Counted from the stretch's first letter, positions 32,654-41,637 are shown. The stretch is DNA of 64,000 bases from Nocardia sp. NBC_00416 (GCF_036032445.1 NZ_CP107932.1:188501-252500); one strand, 5' to 3'. Made by a program: numbers and translations. Notes: generated by a model from the letters alone, not told the origin.

Positions 32654-33922
32654 GTGACCGATTTCGATACGGTCGACTACTTCACCGACCCGGCGTTGGT
32701 GCCCGACCCGCATCCCTACTACGACCATCTGCGCGCCAAATGCCCGGTGACCCGGGAACCCAACTACGGCGTCTTCGCGGTCACCGGCTACGAGGAAGCC
32801 ATCGATGTGCTGCGCGATTCGGACACCTTCTCCTCGTGCATCGCCGTCGGCGGCCCGTTCCCGCCGCTGCCGTTCACCCCCGAGGGCGACGACATCACCG
32901 CCCAGATCGCCGAACACCGCGAGCAGCTGCCGATGTTCGAGCACATGGTCACCATGGACCCACCCGATCACACGGCCGCTCGGTCGCTGCTCAACAAGCT
33001 CCTCGTTCCTTCACGGCTGAAGGAGAACGAGGAGTTCATGTGGAAACTGGCCGACAAACAGCTCGACGAGTTCATCGACAACGGCAAATGTGAATTCCTC
33101 GGCGCCTACGCCAAAGTGTTCACCCTGCTGGTGATCGCCGACCTGCTCGGCGTACCCGAGGAATATCACGAGGAACTGCGCATCAACCTGGCCGGCGGCC
33201 CGACCGTGGGATCGATCGATCAGGAGATCGTGCCCACCAATCCGCTGGAATGGCTGGACAACTTGTTCGGCAGCCTCATCTCCGACCGTCGGAGCAACCC
33301 CCGCGACGATGTGCTGACCTCGCTGGCGCAGGCCAAGTACCCGGACGGGTCGACCCCCGAGGTCATCGATGTCGTGCGTACCGCGACCTTCCTGTTCGGC
33401 GCCGGCCAGGAGACCACCGCCAAACTGCTCGGTAGCGCCATGCAGTTCCTGGTCGTCCGGCCGGACCTGCAGGACGCGCTGCGGGCCGACCGCAGCCGCA
33501 TCCCCGTGTTCATCGAGGAGACCCTGCGCATGCAGGCGCCGGTGAAGAGCGGTTTCCGGCTCGCCAAGAAGCCCGTGGAGATCGGGGACGTGCCGATCGC
33601 GGCCGGTGAGCTGGTGATGGTCTGCCCCGGCGCCGCCAACCGCGACCCTCGGCGATTCGAGAACCCGCACGAATTCGACCTCGACCGTCCGAACTTCCGC
33701 GAGCACATGGCCTTCGGCCGCGGTGTGCACACCTGCCCCGGCAGCCCGCTGGCGCGCGTCGAGGGCCGCGTCTCACTGGAACGGATCCTCGACCGGATGC
33801 TCGATATCCGCATCGATCCGGAGAAGCACGGGTCCGCGGACAATCCGGTGTTCGACTTCGAGCCGACCTTCATCCTGCGCGGTCTGACCGAGCTGAACAT
33901 CACCTACACCCCCAAACGCTGA
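32654..33922 (+). CDS. Cytochrome P450 monooxygenase, 422 aa
   Basis: Complete P450: I-helix FGAGQETTAK (about residue 252), K-helix EETLRMQAP, haem loop AFGRGVHTCPG with Cys near 361. Start is GTG 32654 with AGGAGG 6 nt upstream. It is the closest relative in this window of the P450 at 1-1187 (same DDP-x-PYYDHLR N-terminal layout, CISVGGPFPP and AGQETT). It is followed, 61 bp later, by a mycofactocin-type SDR, so a hydroxylation followed by alcohol oxidation is likely. The palindrome cluster at 32395 probably controls it. Confidence 0.93.
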   Translation: MTDFDTVDYFTDPALVPDPHPYYDHLRAKCPVTREPNYGVFAVTGYEEAIDVLRDSDTFSSCIAVGGPFPPLPFTPEGDDITAQIAEHREQLPMFEHMVTMDPPDHTAARSLLNKLLVPSRLKENEEFMWKLADKQLDEFIDNGKCEFLGAYAKVFTLLVIADLLGVPEEYHEELRINLAGGPTVGSIDQEIVPTNPLEWLDNLFGSLISDRRSNPRDDVLTSLAQAKYPDGSTPEVIDVVRTATFLFGAGQETTAKLLGSAMQFLVVRPDLQDALRADRSRIPVFIEETLRMQAPVKSGFRLAKKPVEIGDVPIAAGELVMVCPGAANRDPRRFENPHEFDLDRPNFREHMAFGRGVHTCPGSPLARVEGRVSLERILDRMLDIRIDPEKHGSADNPVFDFEPTFILRGLTELNITYTPKR

Positions 33923-33983
33923 AACCCGCACTGCCACAGCATTCAGCAGGATTCCGACGCAGGCACGAAGAGAAGAGGTAATC

Positions 33984-34820
33984 ATGACCGGACGGGTAGA
34001 AGGCAAGGTCGCCTTCATCACCGGCGCGGCGCGCGGCCAGGGCCGCAGCCACGCGGTGCGGTTGGCCGAAGAGGGCGCCGACATCATCGCCATCGATATC
34101 TGCAAGCCGATCGATACGGTCGAGATCCCGTTGGCGACACCCGACGATCTCGCCGAAACCGAGGAACTCGTCAAGGCCACCGGCCGCAAGATCATCACCG
34201 CCGAAGTCGACGTCCGTGACTCCGACGCGTTGAAGGCTTCTCTCGCCGAGTCGGTCGGCAAGCTCGGGCGGCTCGACATCATCGTCGCGAACGCCGGTAT
34301 CGCCAGCGGCGGCGACACCCTCGCCGAGACCGACGAGCAGGTCTGGCAGGACATGATCGACGTCAACCTCAGCGGCGTATGGAAATCGGTGAAAGCCGGT
34401 GTCCCGCACATCCTCGAAGGCGGACGCGGAGGATCCATCGTGCTCACGAGCTCGGTGGGCGGCCTGAAGGCCTACCCGCAAACCGGGCACTACGTCTCCG
34501 CGAAACACGGTGTGGTCGGCCTGATGCGTGCCTTCGCGGTGGAGCTCGGCCAGCATTCGATCCGGGTCAACTCGGTGCACCCCACGCACGTGAGCACCGC
34601 GATGATCATGAACGAGAAGACTTTCGCCATGTTCCGCCCCGATCTGGAGAACCCGACCGCCGAGGACATGGCGCCGATCTGTCAGATGTTCCACACTCTG
34701 CCGGTGCCGTGGGTGGATCCGATCGATATCAGCAACGCCGTGCTGTACCTGTCCTCGGACGAGGCCCGCTATCTCACCGGCGTGACGTTGCCCGTGGACT
34801 GCGGCTCGCTGCTCAAGTAG
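33984..34820 (+). CDS. Mycofactocin-coupled SDR, 278 aa
   Basis: SDR with ITGAARGQGRSHAVRLAEEG and IIAIDICKPID, the extended nucleotide region typical of mycofactocin-dependent dehydrogenases (TIGR03971 type), which hold NAD tightly and pass electrons to mycofactocin. Catalytic SSVGG and YVSAK (about residues 152 and 166-170) are intact; the C-terminus YLTGVTLPVDCGSLLK is characteristic. Located after the P450, it probably oxidises the alcohol made by it. Needs mycofactocin biosynthesis elsewhere in the genome. A strong hairpin follows. Confidence 0.88.
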   Translation: MTGRVEGKVAFITGAARGQGRSHAVRLAEEGADIIAIDICKPIDTVEIPLATPDDLAETEELVKATGRKIITAEVDVRDSDALKASLAESVGKLGRLDIIVANAGIASGGDTLAETDEQVWQDMIDVNLSGVWKSVKAGVPHILEGGRGGSIVLTSSVGGLKAYPQTGHYVSAKHGVVGLMRAFAVELGQHSIRVNSVHPTHVSTAMIMNEKTFAMFRPDLENPTAEDMAPICQMFHTLPVPWVDPIDISNAVLYLSSDEARYLTGVTLPVDCGSLLK

Positions 34821-34832
34821 CCGGGACGATCC

Positions 34833-34866
34833 GGGCGCGCCACCCCCGCACCGGGGTGGGGCGCCC
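34833..34866 (+). terminator. Strong hairpin terminator after the P450-SDR operon
   Basis: 14-nt arms (34833-34846 and 34853-34866) with one mismatch and a 6-nt loop, 12 bp after the SDR stop. Confidence 0.75.
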
Positions 34867-34955
34867 GGTCGGCACGAAGTCCTGGGCGCCGGTGCACCGA
34901 GTGTCGGCCGAAGCGTCACGATGACACCCGTCCGAATCCCGATGCGCCGATGTCC

Positions 34956-36185
34956 TCACATCTGTGTGGCGGCGTGCGGGCCCATGACTTCGGCCTCCGG
35001 TGATGCGGGCCGCCGCACACCGAACCCGGTGAGCAGCGGGCCGGTCATCGCCGTGGTGATCAGGGCCATGAGCACCAGGACCGAGTACAGCTGGGTGTCG
35101 ATGACGCCGATGCTGAGCCCGACGTTGAGGATGACGAGTTCGGTCAGGCCGCGCGTGTTCATCAGTGCCGCCAGCGCGCCGGCGGTGCGCCGGTCGAGCC
35201 GGCACAATCGCGCGGCCAGGTAGGTTCCGCCCATTTTTCCGGCGACGGCGGCGGCGACGATCACCAACGCCTCGACGATCGCGGCCCGGTCCAGACCGCT
35301 CAGATCGACCCGAAGTCCCGCGACCACGAAGAACGCGGGCAGGAACAGACTGCTGATCAGTTGTGCGCCGGGTTCGACCACCGGACGCTCCGAGCGGGGG
35401 AATACCACGCCGAAGAGGAAGGCGCCGAAGATCAGGTGCAAACCCATCCATTCGGTCACCGCCGCGGTGAGCATGGCCCCGGAGATCCCGGCCAGGATCA
35501 TCTCGATCTCACTGTGCTTGCGGGCGGTGGCGCGAGCCAGCGCGGGACGCACCACCCACCAGAGCGCCGCCACCAGCGGGACCAGCAGCAGCAGCCGCCA
35601 GTGATCGTCGAACTCCGGCCGGGCGAGCGTGAACACCAGGGCCAGCGCACACCAGGCCAGGACATCGGCAAGCGCGGCGCTGGCCAGGCTGAGCTGGCCC
35701 AGGCGAGCGGTGAACAGGCCGCGGTCCTGCAGAATTCGCGCCAGCACCGGAAAAGCGGTGACCGCCAGCGCGCACCCGATGAAGAGAGTGAACCCGAGCT
35801 CGTTGCCGTCGTGGTGGCGCGCGAGTGGCCCCAGCGCGATGGCGCAGCCGAGCACGAACGGCGTGGTGAACGCGGACAGCGCCACCGCCACGATCGACCG
35901 GCCGCTTCCGCCCAACTGGGCCTGGTCGATCTCGAGCCCGGCCAGGAACATGAAGATCACGACGCCGATATTGGCCAGCGCGGTCAGTTGCGGGTTCACC
36001 TCGGCCGGGAAGATCGCCGAGGACAGCCCGGCGCCGAGAATGGTCGGGCCGGCCAGAATTCCGGCCGCGATCTCACCTATCACAGCGGGCTGGCCGAGTC
36101 GTCGGGCCAGCCCGCCCAGCAGGCGCGCGAGCACGATGATGAGGACGAGATCCAGTAGCAGAAAGATCATTTGATGACTTGACAA
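34956..36185 (-). CDS. Kef-type cation/proton antiporter (CPA2 family), 409 aa
   Basis: Membrane protein with about 12 hydrophobic helices. IGEIAAGILAGPTILG near residue 40 is the first conserved CPA2 motif, FLAGLEIDQAQL follows, and GCALAVTAFPVLARILQDRGL is the half-helix pair typical of the family. It would exchange K+ or Na+ for protons. There is no cytoplasmic NAD-binding domain. TTG 36185 is preferred because GGAG lies 6 nt upstream; ATG 36170 is an alternative that lacks a ribosome site. Apparently unrelated to its neighbours. Confidence 0.85.
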   Translation of the reverse strand: MSSHQMIFLLLDLVLIIVLARLLGGLARRLGQPAVIGEIAAGILAGPTILGAGLSSAIFPAEVNPQLTALANIGVVIFMFLAGLEIDQAQLGGSGRSIVAVALSAFTTPFVLGCAIALGPLARHHDGNELGFTLFIGCALAVTAFPVLARILQDRGLFTARLGQLSLASAALADVLAWCALALVFTLARPEFDDHWRLLLLVPLVAALWWVVRPALARATARKHSEIEMILAGISGAMLTAAVTEWMGLHLIFGAFLFGVVFPRSERPVVEPGAQLISSLFLPAFFVVAGLRVDLSGLDRAAIVEALVIVAAAVAGKMGGTYLAARLCRLDRRTAGALAALMNTRGLTELVILNVGLSIGVIDTQLYSVLVLMALITTAMTGPLLTGFGVRRPASPEAEVMGPHAATQM

Positions 36186-36630
36186 CCCGGGCTCCGATCA
36201 TCAGGCGCTTGTTAAGGCACCTGCCCTAACCTACGACTCTTCGGCACCGGCGCAACGTCGGAAAGTCCTGTGCCGCGACGAGTCACCGGTAACCGTAGCC
36301 TCTTTCGCATTCGGGGTCTGCTCGGCGAGCGTTCGGACGAGGCCGCTGGGCAGACCCCCGGCGCCCCCGGAACCTGGGTCACCTGGATCCGCACGGTGAC
36401 TCCTCTTCCGCTGTCGAACAGACCGGTCGCCCCAGCTCGAGGTCGCCTGTGCGCGAGCCGACGGGGATAGGATGTGGCGCAACGCCTGAACATCGCCGCC
36501 GCTCGACCGCAGGTGGCGATCTCGTGGCAACCGTCCGGTCCGAAACAGCTGCCGATGCGCCCGCAGGGTGCATCGGCAGCTGTTGGAGATCGGCGCGGGG
36601 CCTAACGGCGCAAGCGTGGCCGCCGCCGGC
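36186..36630. other. Intergenic region with a terminator
   Basis: 445 bp between the antiporter start and the decarboxylase-like gene stop. A strong hairpin is at 36544. A leftward frame from GTG 36394, with AGAGGAG upstream, reads RIQVTQVPGAPG, after which a sensible thioredoxin-like continuation appears only in another frame; this could be a frameshifted remnant. I see no intact gene. Confidence 0.45.
36544..36584 (-). terminator. Hairpin terminator, 15-bp perfect stem, 11-nt loop
   Basis: Arms 36544-36558 and 36570-36584, 46 bp after the stop of the decarboxylase-like gene at 36631. Probably the end of the leftward locus. Confidence 0.7.
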
Positions 36631-37131
36631 TCAGATGCCGCGGTACTGCGCGGCCACCTTCTTCGCCTCCGCCCGCTCGGTGCCGAATCCTTTGCTCTTG
36701 TGCTCCGCGACCTTCTCGGGTTCGAGGACCTCGAAGTAGCCACGGTCGGAGTAGATATGGCGCGGCATATCGGGCCCGGCGGCCGCGAATTCCTGCATCT
36801 TGCCGAGGAAATCCAGATCCCAGTTCTTGCCCGCGCTCACGGCCATATCGCCGTCGTGCAGCCACTTCGGCACTGCGGCGAAGCGTTTCACGGTCTGGCT
36901 CTCCAGGAACCAGGTCAGGGTCACCACGGTGCCGGTCTCTTCGTACCAGCCGAGGAACTCCACCCCGGGCGCCAGCTGGCGGAAGGTGGGGTACTGGATG
37001 GCGTGACGTCCGGTGTGCGGGCCGCCGACCAGTTGGTATTCGATGAAATCGGGTCCGGTGAACCAAGGTTCGAAAACCCAGCCGTTGGGGAGGAAGAGGC
37101 GTAGATGAGTACCGACGATGGAGTTCAACAT
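36631..37131 (-). CDS. Phenolic acid decarboxylase-like protein, 166 aa
   Basis: Lipocalin-like barrel of the PAD family: SIVGTHLRLFLPNGWVFE, then GGPHTGRHAIQ (Arg42, matching the catalytic Arg) and WYEETGTVVTLTW (Glu64, matching the catalytic Glu). In PadC enzymes the first strand is H-x-I-Y-T-Y-x-N-G-W; here the two Tyr that hold the substrate carboxylate are Leu12 and Leu14. It may decarboxylate or bind a different aromatic acid. ATG 37131 is chosen by alignment to the family start; no clear ribosome site. Last gene of the leftward halogenase locus. Confidence 0.75.
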   Translation of the reverse strand: MLNSIVGTHLRLFLPNGWVFEPWFTGPDFIEYQLVGGPHTGRHAIQYPTFRQLAPGVEFLGWYEETGTVVTLTWFLESQTVKRFAAVPKWLHDGDMAVSAGKNWDLDFLGKMQEFAAAGPDMPRHIYSDRGYFEVLEPEKVAEHKSKGFGTERAEAKKVAAQYRGI

Positions 37132-37437
37132 ATGGCGGTCGGGGTGCGGTCGCCCTGGCGGGGCCGATCCCCTGCCCCCTTTCGAGCTCGCACTGCAAAC
37201 AATAGATTCAAGATCATCATGACACAGGCTCGGTGTCGGCGAGCGCATGTCGAGCAACCCCTGAGGGGCCGTCCGCGGCATCCGGTCGGAGTCGTGTACA
37301 AGGCTGCCCGCCCGCTCATCGCGGTGGTCGCTAGGAGACTCCCGACGGGGCGGCGAACCAGGACAGGTGCGCGCTCCGAACCGAGCGCATGCGGCCGCGC
37401 CGACCCGAAACACGGGCCGGCGCAGCGGTTTCAGTGA
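37132..37437. other. Intergenic region between PAD-like gene and P450
   Basis: 306 bp containing the P450 terminator at 37397 and, closer to the PAD-like gene, an AT-richer stretch (37195-37225) that could hold its promoter. No gene seen. Confidence 0.45.
37397..37423 (-). terminator. Hairpin terminator after the ExxR-less P450
   Basis: 11-nt arms with one mismatch (37397-37407 and 37413-37423) around AAACA, 15 bp after the P450 stop at 37438. Confidence 0.65.
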
Positions 37438-38700
37438 CTACGCGGGCACGATCATCGGCGGCACCGGGGCGAAGCCGACCGGCAGCGTCACCAGTCCCCG
37501 GGTGAACGGCCCCGGTCGCCAGAGCAGCTTGTCCGGGGGCTGCATCACTTCCATGTCGGGCAGCGCGTTGAGCACCTCGTCGATCGCGTACTGCGTGACG
37601 TGATAGGCCAGCGGCTTCGCCGGGCAGGCATGCGGCCCGATGCTCCACGCCAGATGCGACCGGTTGCCGCTGTGGGCTCCACCCGGTCCCTCGTGTATCG
37701 CGTCGCGGATCTCGGGGTCGTTGTTGCAGGCGGCGAGACTGATGACGACCGGCTGGTGCGCGGGCACCCATCCGTCATCGCCGAGCGAAGTCGGCTGGCG
37801 TGGGTAGGTGGTGCAGAAGTTCGCCATCGGCGGGTCGTTGAAGAGCACCTCGTCGATGGCGGTCATCGTGGCCAGGTTCCGGCCCGAGTTGTCCTTGTAC
37901 CGCGGGTCGGTCAGCATCATCAGCAGGGTGTTGACGATGAGATTGCGTTGCAGCTCGAAACCGGCCCCGTAGAACGACATCAGCTGGGCCCAGACCTCGG
38001 TGTCGTCGAGTCCGGAGGAGTGCTGCACCAAGCGGGTCGTCGCGTCGTCGCCCGGCTTGTCCCGCTTGAGCTGGATCAGCTCCATCAGCGCCTGTTTGAG
38101 TTCCAGCATGCCCTCTTTCGCCAGGGCGCGGTCCTGGTCGAAGCGCTTCGTCATGCCGTCGGCGACCTTTTTCCCGATGTCCTCGGGGCATCCGCAGATG
38201 CGGTTGAGCACTTCCAGCACGAGTTTGAATGCGTAGTCGCCCATCAGGTCGGCTCGGCCGCGCTCGCAGAAGGTGTTGATCAGCGTGACGGCGATGTTCT
38301 CGATCATCGGCATGAGGCCGTTGACGTTGACGCCGTCGATACTGAAAGCGGAGGCGCCGCGATAGCGCGCGTGCTCGAGGCCGATGCTGTATCGAGCGGC
38401 GGGAAGATATCCCATCATCGCCAGGACGGGCGAGTCCTGGGGAACGGTTCCCTGCCATTCCCTCGGGTCCGAGGGGAAATGCTGGGGGTCGTTGAGAATT
38501 CTCACCGCGGTCTTGTGTCTGATCACCAGCATGGCCGGTACGCCGGGTGCGAGTTCGACGGGTACCAGGGACTGGCCCGTGGCCCGCATATGCTCGTACC
38601 AGCTGTGGGGGTTGGCGGCGAACTCCGGGGAGTAGAGCGGGTACCGGAATTCATCTTGGGGTGCGGGGCCCGGGTAGGTCGGGGACGACTGCATGGTCAA
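37438..38700 (-). CDS. Atypical cytochrome P450 lacking the ExxR motif, 420 aa
   Basis: The haem loop is present as WSIGPHACPAK (Cys359). The K-helix reads IDEVLFNDPP, with Phe287 where the invariant ExxR Arg should be. The I-helix reads YGAGFELQRN, without the Thr of the AG-x-x-T motif. Loss of ExxR is established for CYP157-type proteins of streptomycetes, which are often part of conservon operons; this gene has no conservon partners, and instead lies with a halogenase and a chorismate-lyase-like gene. It may be a catalyst with unusual chemistry or a haem-binding scaffold. Start ATG 38700 is straightforward. Confidence 0.88.
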   Translation of the reverse strand: MTMQSSPTYPGPAPQDEFRYPLYSPEFAANPHSWYEHMRATGQSLVPVELAPGVPAMLVIRHKTAVRILNDPQHFPSDPREWQGTVPQDSPVLAMMGYLPAARYSIGLEHARYRGASAFSIDGVNVNGLMPMIENIAVTLINTFCERGRADLMGDYAFKLVLEVLNRICGCPEDIGKKVADGMTKRFDQDRALAKEGMLELKQALMELIQLKRDKPGDDATTRLVQHSSGLDDTEVWAQLMSFYGAGFELQRNLIVNTLLMMLTDPRYKDNSGRNLATMTAIDEVLFNDPPMANFCTTYPRQPTSLGDDGWVPAHQPVVISLAACNNDPEIRDAIHEGPGGAHSGNRSHLAWSIGPHACPAKPLAYHVTQYAIDEVLNALPDMEVMQPPDKLLWRPGPFTRGLVTLPVGFAPVPPMIVPA

Positions 38701-39125
38701 GATGTGGCTCCAGAGGTGTGAACAGGGCTGGAATCGCGATTATGGGTACAGCTTCGAATTGCATGATCAACACGGGCGGAAGAGGATCCCGGCCGATATC
38801 GGCGGGGATGGTCGTACCGGGTGTTCACGCAGGTGTCGATAGTCCGACGGATGGCGAAAGTCCGTACGATTCACCCCGGACCATATTCACCACAGTGATC
38901 GGTCTGGACCATGAAATCGCAACAGCGACATCCTGTTTCATTCTTGCCTCTCCTCAGCTCGGACCAGAACTATAGTCCGCGTTATGAAGATCGCAATTCC
39001 TGGGTGGTAACTGACGGGACGACAATCCCGACCAGCTACCTCCGCATGCCGTGCCGCGGCCCGCGTCGCCGCGGCCTCGCGCCGCCGTCGGCGGGGGAGG
39101 CGCCCGGCCCTGGCCTCGCCGGCGC
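38701..39125. other. Intergenic region upstream of the ExxR-less P450
   Basis: 425 bp with no convincing gene. CGGAC-N10-GTCCG (38960-38979) is a possible operator. A modest hairpin, GCCGCGG-N9-CCGCGGC (39053-39075), lies 51 bp after the lyase-like stop and could be a terminator. Confidence 0.4.
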
Positions 39126-39722
39126 TCAGGACCAGGGGACGGGCCCGCCGGAGGGGACCGGCTCGTCGTCCCAGGTCCGGAATCGAGTGGGTTCGCAATG
39201 GTCCGGCGAGACGATATCGGGGTTGAACGATTCCCGTATGTAACACAGCGGCCGATGATCGAGCGTCATGATGTACGCGCGGGCCGCGCACATCCTGCCG
39301 TCCGGCCAGCGCGCCAGATCCGCCCGGAGAACTCGTCGCTGCTGGCGGGCCCCTCGTGCCATCAGGCTGCGCCCGATCGGCGTCCGCTGGTCATCGACCC
39401 CGTAGTCGGCGGCACGGCCGCGCGTGGCGACCACGAGGTTGACCGACACGGTCAGCTCCTCGTGCACCAGCGCCGATCTGCGGACCAGGACGCGATCGTG
39501 CCCGGACACCTTCAGCACTCCGGCGACTGTCGGGGTCAGCCGAGAGGCCTGCGTATCGTGCTGCTGGAGTACCCGGATGTCGAGATCGGTGTGGACCAGC
39601 GCTTCCAGTGCCGGCGTCGTGTAGCCGATATGCGCCAGCAAGGACCGGGTCACGGGATTCCGGAACCCCGAGCCGTCCGGGGGCAACCCGGACGGCTCGG
39701 GCAGCGGGGGCGCCGCTGTCAC
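39126..39722 (-). CDS. Chorismate pyruvate-lyase-like protein (Rv2949c/DUF98 type), 198 aa
   Basis: Resembles the small chorismate lyases that form 4-hydroxybenzoate: HDRVLVRRSALVHEEL, TPIGRSLMARGARQQRRVL (the PIGR signature) and YIRESFNPDI near the end, over a length almost equal to the mycobacterial enzyme. Start GTG 39722 with GGGGTCGCG upstream, 47 bp after the halogenase stop, so the two are probably co-transcribed. A phenolic acid made here is a natural substrate for the halogenase next door; that link is inferred. A UTRA ligand-binding domain has a related fold, but there is no HTH here. Confidence 0.7.
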   Translation of the reverse strand: MTAAPPLPEPSGLPPDGSGFRNPVTRSLLAHIGYTTPALEALVHTDLDIRVLQQHDTQASRLTPTVAGVLKVSGHDRVLVRRSALVHEELTVSVNLVVATRGRAADYGVDDQRTPIGRSLMARGARQQRRVLRADLARWPDGRMCAARAYIMTLDHRPLCYIRESFNPDIVSPDHCEPTRFRTWDDEPVPSGGPVPWS

Positions 39723-39769
39723 CGCGACCCCCGCGCGTTACCGCACATGAAACTCTCCGGATCCGTCGT

Positions 39770-41263
39770 TCAGCCCGCGGCCGCGCCTTCCGCGGTGATC
39801 GGAGGTCGGACCGGGCGGACCACCGCGGCCTTCTCGGCTTCGGTGCGGAGGTCGGAGGTCAGACCCAGGGGTGTGGTGGTGATACGCAGATCGCCCATCG
39901 TCGTATCGGCGCCCAGCGGGTCGCGCCAGAGGTCCCAGACCGGAGCCATATCGATCGAGCCCATGTACTCGGTGTTCGCGTTGTCCGCGAAATCGGCGCG
40001 GTACCCGTCGGCCTCGTCGAAGATCGTCACGGTAGCGGTCCGCGTCTGGGCGCCCGACGATTCCTCCACGTCGGTCAACCCGGCCATGATCCTGGTGAAC
40101 GACTGTGCGGGACTGTCGGCTTCGTGTTCCTCGGTGAGGGTGGCCGCGTGCTGGAAATACTCCTGCGAGCCGACGTAGTCCTTGTACATGCGCGAGACCA
40201 GGCTCAGGAACCGCTCGTACGCCCGGCGGTACACGTATTCGTGGAACGCCAGGGCCTGGCTCTCGTCCATCTCTCCCCGCAGATAGGTCGCGATGGACGC
40301 GGCCGCGGTGAGGCCACCGAAGGTGGACAGGTGCACGCCGGTGGACAGCAGCGGGTCGAGGAACAGCGCGGAGTCGCCGACCAGGGCGTAGCCCGGGCCG
40401 CACAGGCGGTCGGCGACATACGAGTAGTCCTGTTCGGCACGCACATCCGCGATCTGTTCCGCGCCGACGAGCAACTCCTGCAGTTCCGGGGTCTCACCGA
40501 TGATGGCGTGGTAGTACGCCTCCCGGGATCCGTGGGCGCGAACACGTTCGGCGGCGACCTTGGTGGACACCACATAACCGACACTGAACTTCCCGCCGGC
40601 CAGCGGGATGTGCCAGAACCAGCCGCCCTCGGGCGTGGACACGACATTGATCGCGCCCTCGGGGCTGTCCGGATGCAGATGTGCGCCGGTCCAGTACGAC
40701 CAGATGCCGATATTGCGGAAACCGTCGTGGACCCGGCGCATATTGAAGTGCTTGGCGAGAATCCCGGCGCGCCCGGAGGCGTCGACCAGGAAATCGCACT
40801 CTGTCGTGCGTACGGCGCTGTCACCGGCCAGCGTCCACTCCACCGCGTTCGGGCGGCCCTCGTCGTTGAAGACGACGCGTTTCACGGTGGCCTGCTCGAT
40901 CACCTCGGTTCCCTGCTCCGCGGCGTTGTCCAGCAAGATCTTGTCGAACTCGGCGCGGTCGACCTGCCACGACCACGCCTCGGCGTCGACGAGTGCCGCC
41001 CAGTTCAACAGCCACGGGTCGTCCTTCCATAGGAAGTACGCGCCCCGTTTCACCTGGAACCCGTGCGCGGCGACCTTGTCGTATGCGCCGGACAGCCGCA
41101 GGGTCGAAAGAACCGACGCCAACAGGGATTCGCCGATGTGGTAGCGCGGGAACGATTCCTTCTCCAGGAGAGTTACGCGGATCCCCGCGCGGGCGAGAAG
41201 GGCCGCGGTGGTGGATCCGGCCGGACCTCCACCGATAACCAGAACATGAGGATCGTGCGCCAT
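39770..41263 (-). CDS. FADH2-dependent halogenase-like flavoprotein, 497 aa
   Basis: Flavin-dependent halogenase fold: FAD motif VIGGGPAGSTTAALLARAG, FPRYHIGESLL, the conserved Lys in FQVKRGAYF (Lys72, equivalent to the lysine that forms the haloamine or guides HOCl), LVDASGRAG, and WFWHIP (215-220), the W-x-W-x-I-P halogenase motif. The C-terminal 120 residues are helical, as in phenol/pyrrole halogenases (variant B). It should need an FADH2-supplying reductase encoded elsewhere. Probable substrate is a phenolic acid, because of the lyase-like gene downstream; this is inferred. It has its own promoter region (41264-41755). Confidence 0.83.
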   Translation of the reverse strand: MAHDPHVLVIGGGPAGSTTAALLARAGIRVTLLEKESFPRYHIGESLLASVLSTLRLSGAYDKVAAHGFQVKRGAYFLWKDDPWLLNWAALVDAEAWSWQVDRAEFDKILLDNAAEQGTEVIEQATVKRVVFNDEGRPNAVEWTLAGDSAVRTTECDFLVDASGRAGILAKHFNMRRVHDGFRNIGIWSYWTGAHLHPDSPEGAINVVSTPEGGWFWHIPLAGGKFSVGYVVSTKVAAERVRAHGSREAYYHAIIGETPELQELLVGAEQIADVRAEQDYSYVADRLCGPGYALVGDSALFLDPLLSTGVHLSTFGGLTAAASIATYLRGEMDESQALAFHEYVYRRAYERFLSLVSRMYKDYVGSQEYFQHAATLTEEHEADSPAQSFTRIMAGLTDVEESSGAQTRTATVTIFDEADGYRADFADNANTEYMGSIDMAPVWDLWRDPLGADTTMGDLRITTTPLGLTSDLRTEAEKAAVVRPVRPPITAEGAAAG

Positions 41264-41417
41264 AGCTGACTCCTGGAATAGCTGAACGGACCATGAGGTC
41301 CGCCACCGGCGGTCGGGCCGACCGGGCCCATGGACCCGAAATCGCGATGCCGCTGGTGGTTTCGAACAGAGTGGCGCCGGGAAAAGTGTAGCAACGAACG
41401 CACGATTGCGCCTGCAA

Positions 41418-41430
41418 GTGCACTATGCAC
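41418..41430. promoter_or_regulatory. Palindrome GTGCA-CTA-TGCAC
   Basis: Perfect 5-3-5 inverted repeat, followed directly by a third GTGCAC, 155 bp upstream of the halogenase start. Possible operator for the halogenase-lyase unit; binding protein unknown. Confidence 0.35.
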
Positions 41431-41615
41431 GTGCACGGACGATGAGGCGCGTCCTGATGTGCGCGCACTCGACCGTCGATTGCATGCCTGCCCGGCGGAG
41501 GCGGAACAACGGCCTGGTAGAAGGTGTTTCAGATCAGCAGTCGAACGGCGGGCGCGGGACCGAACCAGTCGGTACGCCGCGCCGCCGCATCACTCGGCAC
41601 TGTGGAAGACGTGTG

Positions 41616-41637
41616 GCCGGGCCCGACCGGACCCGGC
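41616..41637 (-). terminator. Possible terminator after the MetE-like gene
   Basis: 9-nt arms with one mismatch (GCCGGGCCC and GGACCCGGC) around GACC, 119 bp past the MetE-like stop. Confidence 0.35.

Noticed and set aside
36216..36238. Iron-box-like sequence TTAAGGCACCTGCCCTAACCTA upstream of the antiporter (shown in part)
   Set aside because: The right half resembles an IdeR half-site, but the left half does not pair with it at the right spacing.
36212..36394. Leftward frame from GTG 36394 with a good ribosome site, thioredoxin-like start
   Set aside because: After a dozen residues the plausible continuation switches frame; only noted in the intergenic entry as a possible broken gene.
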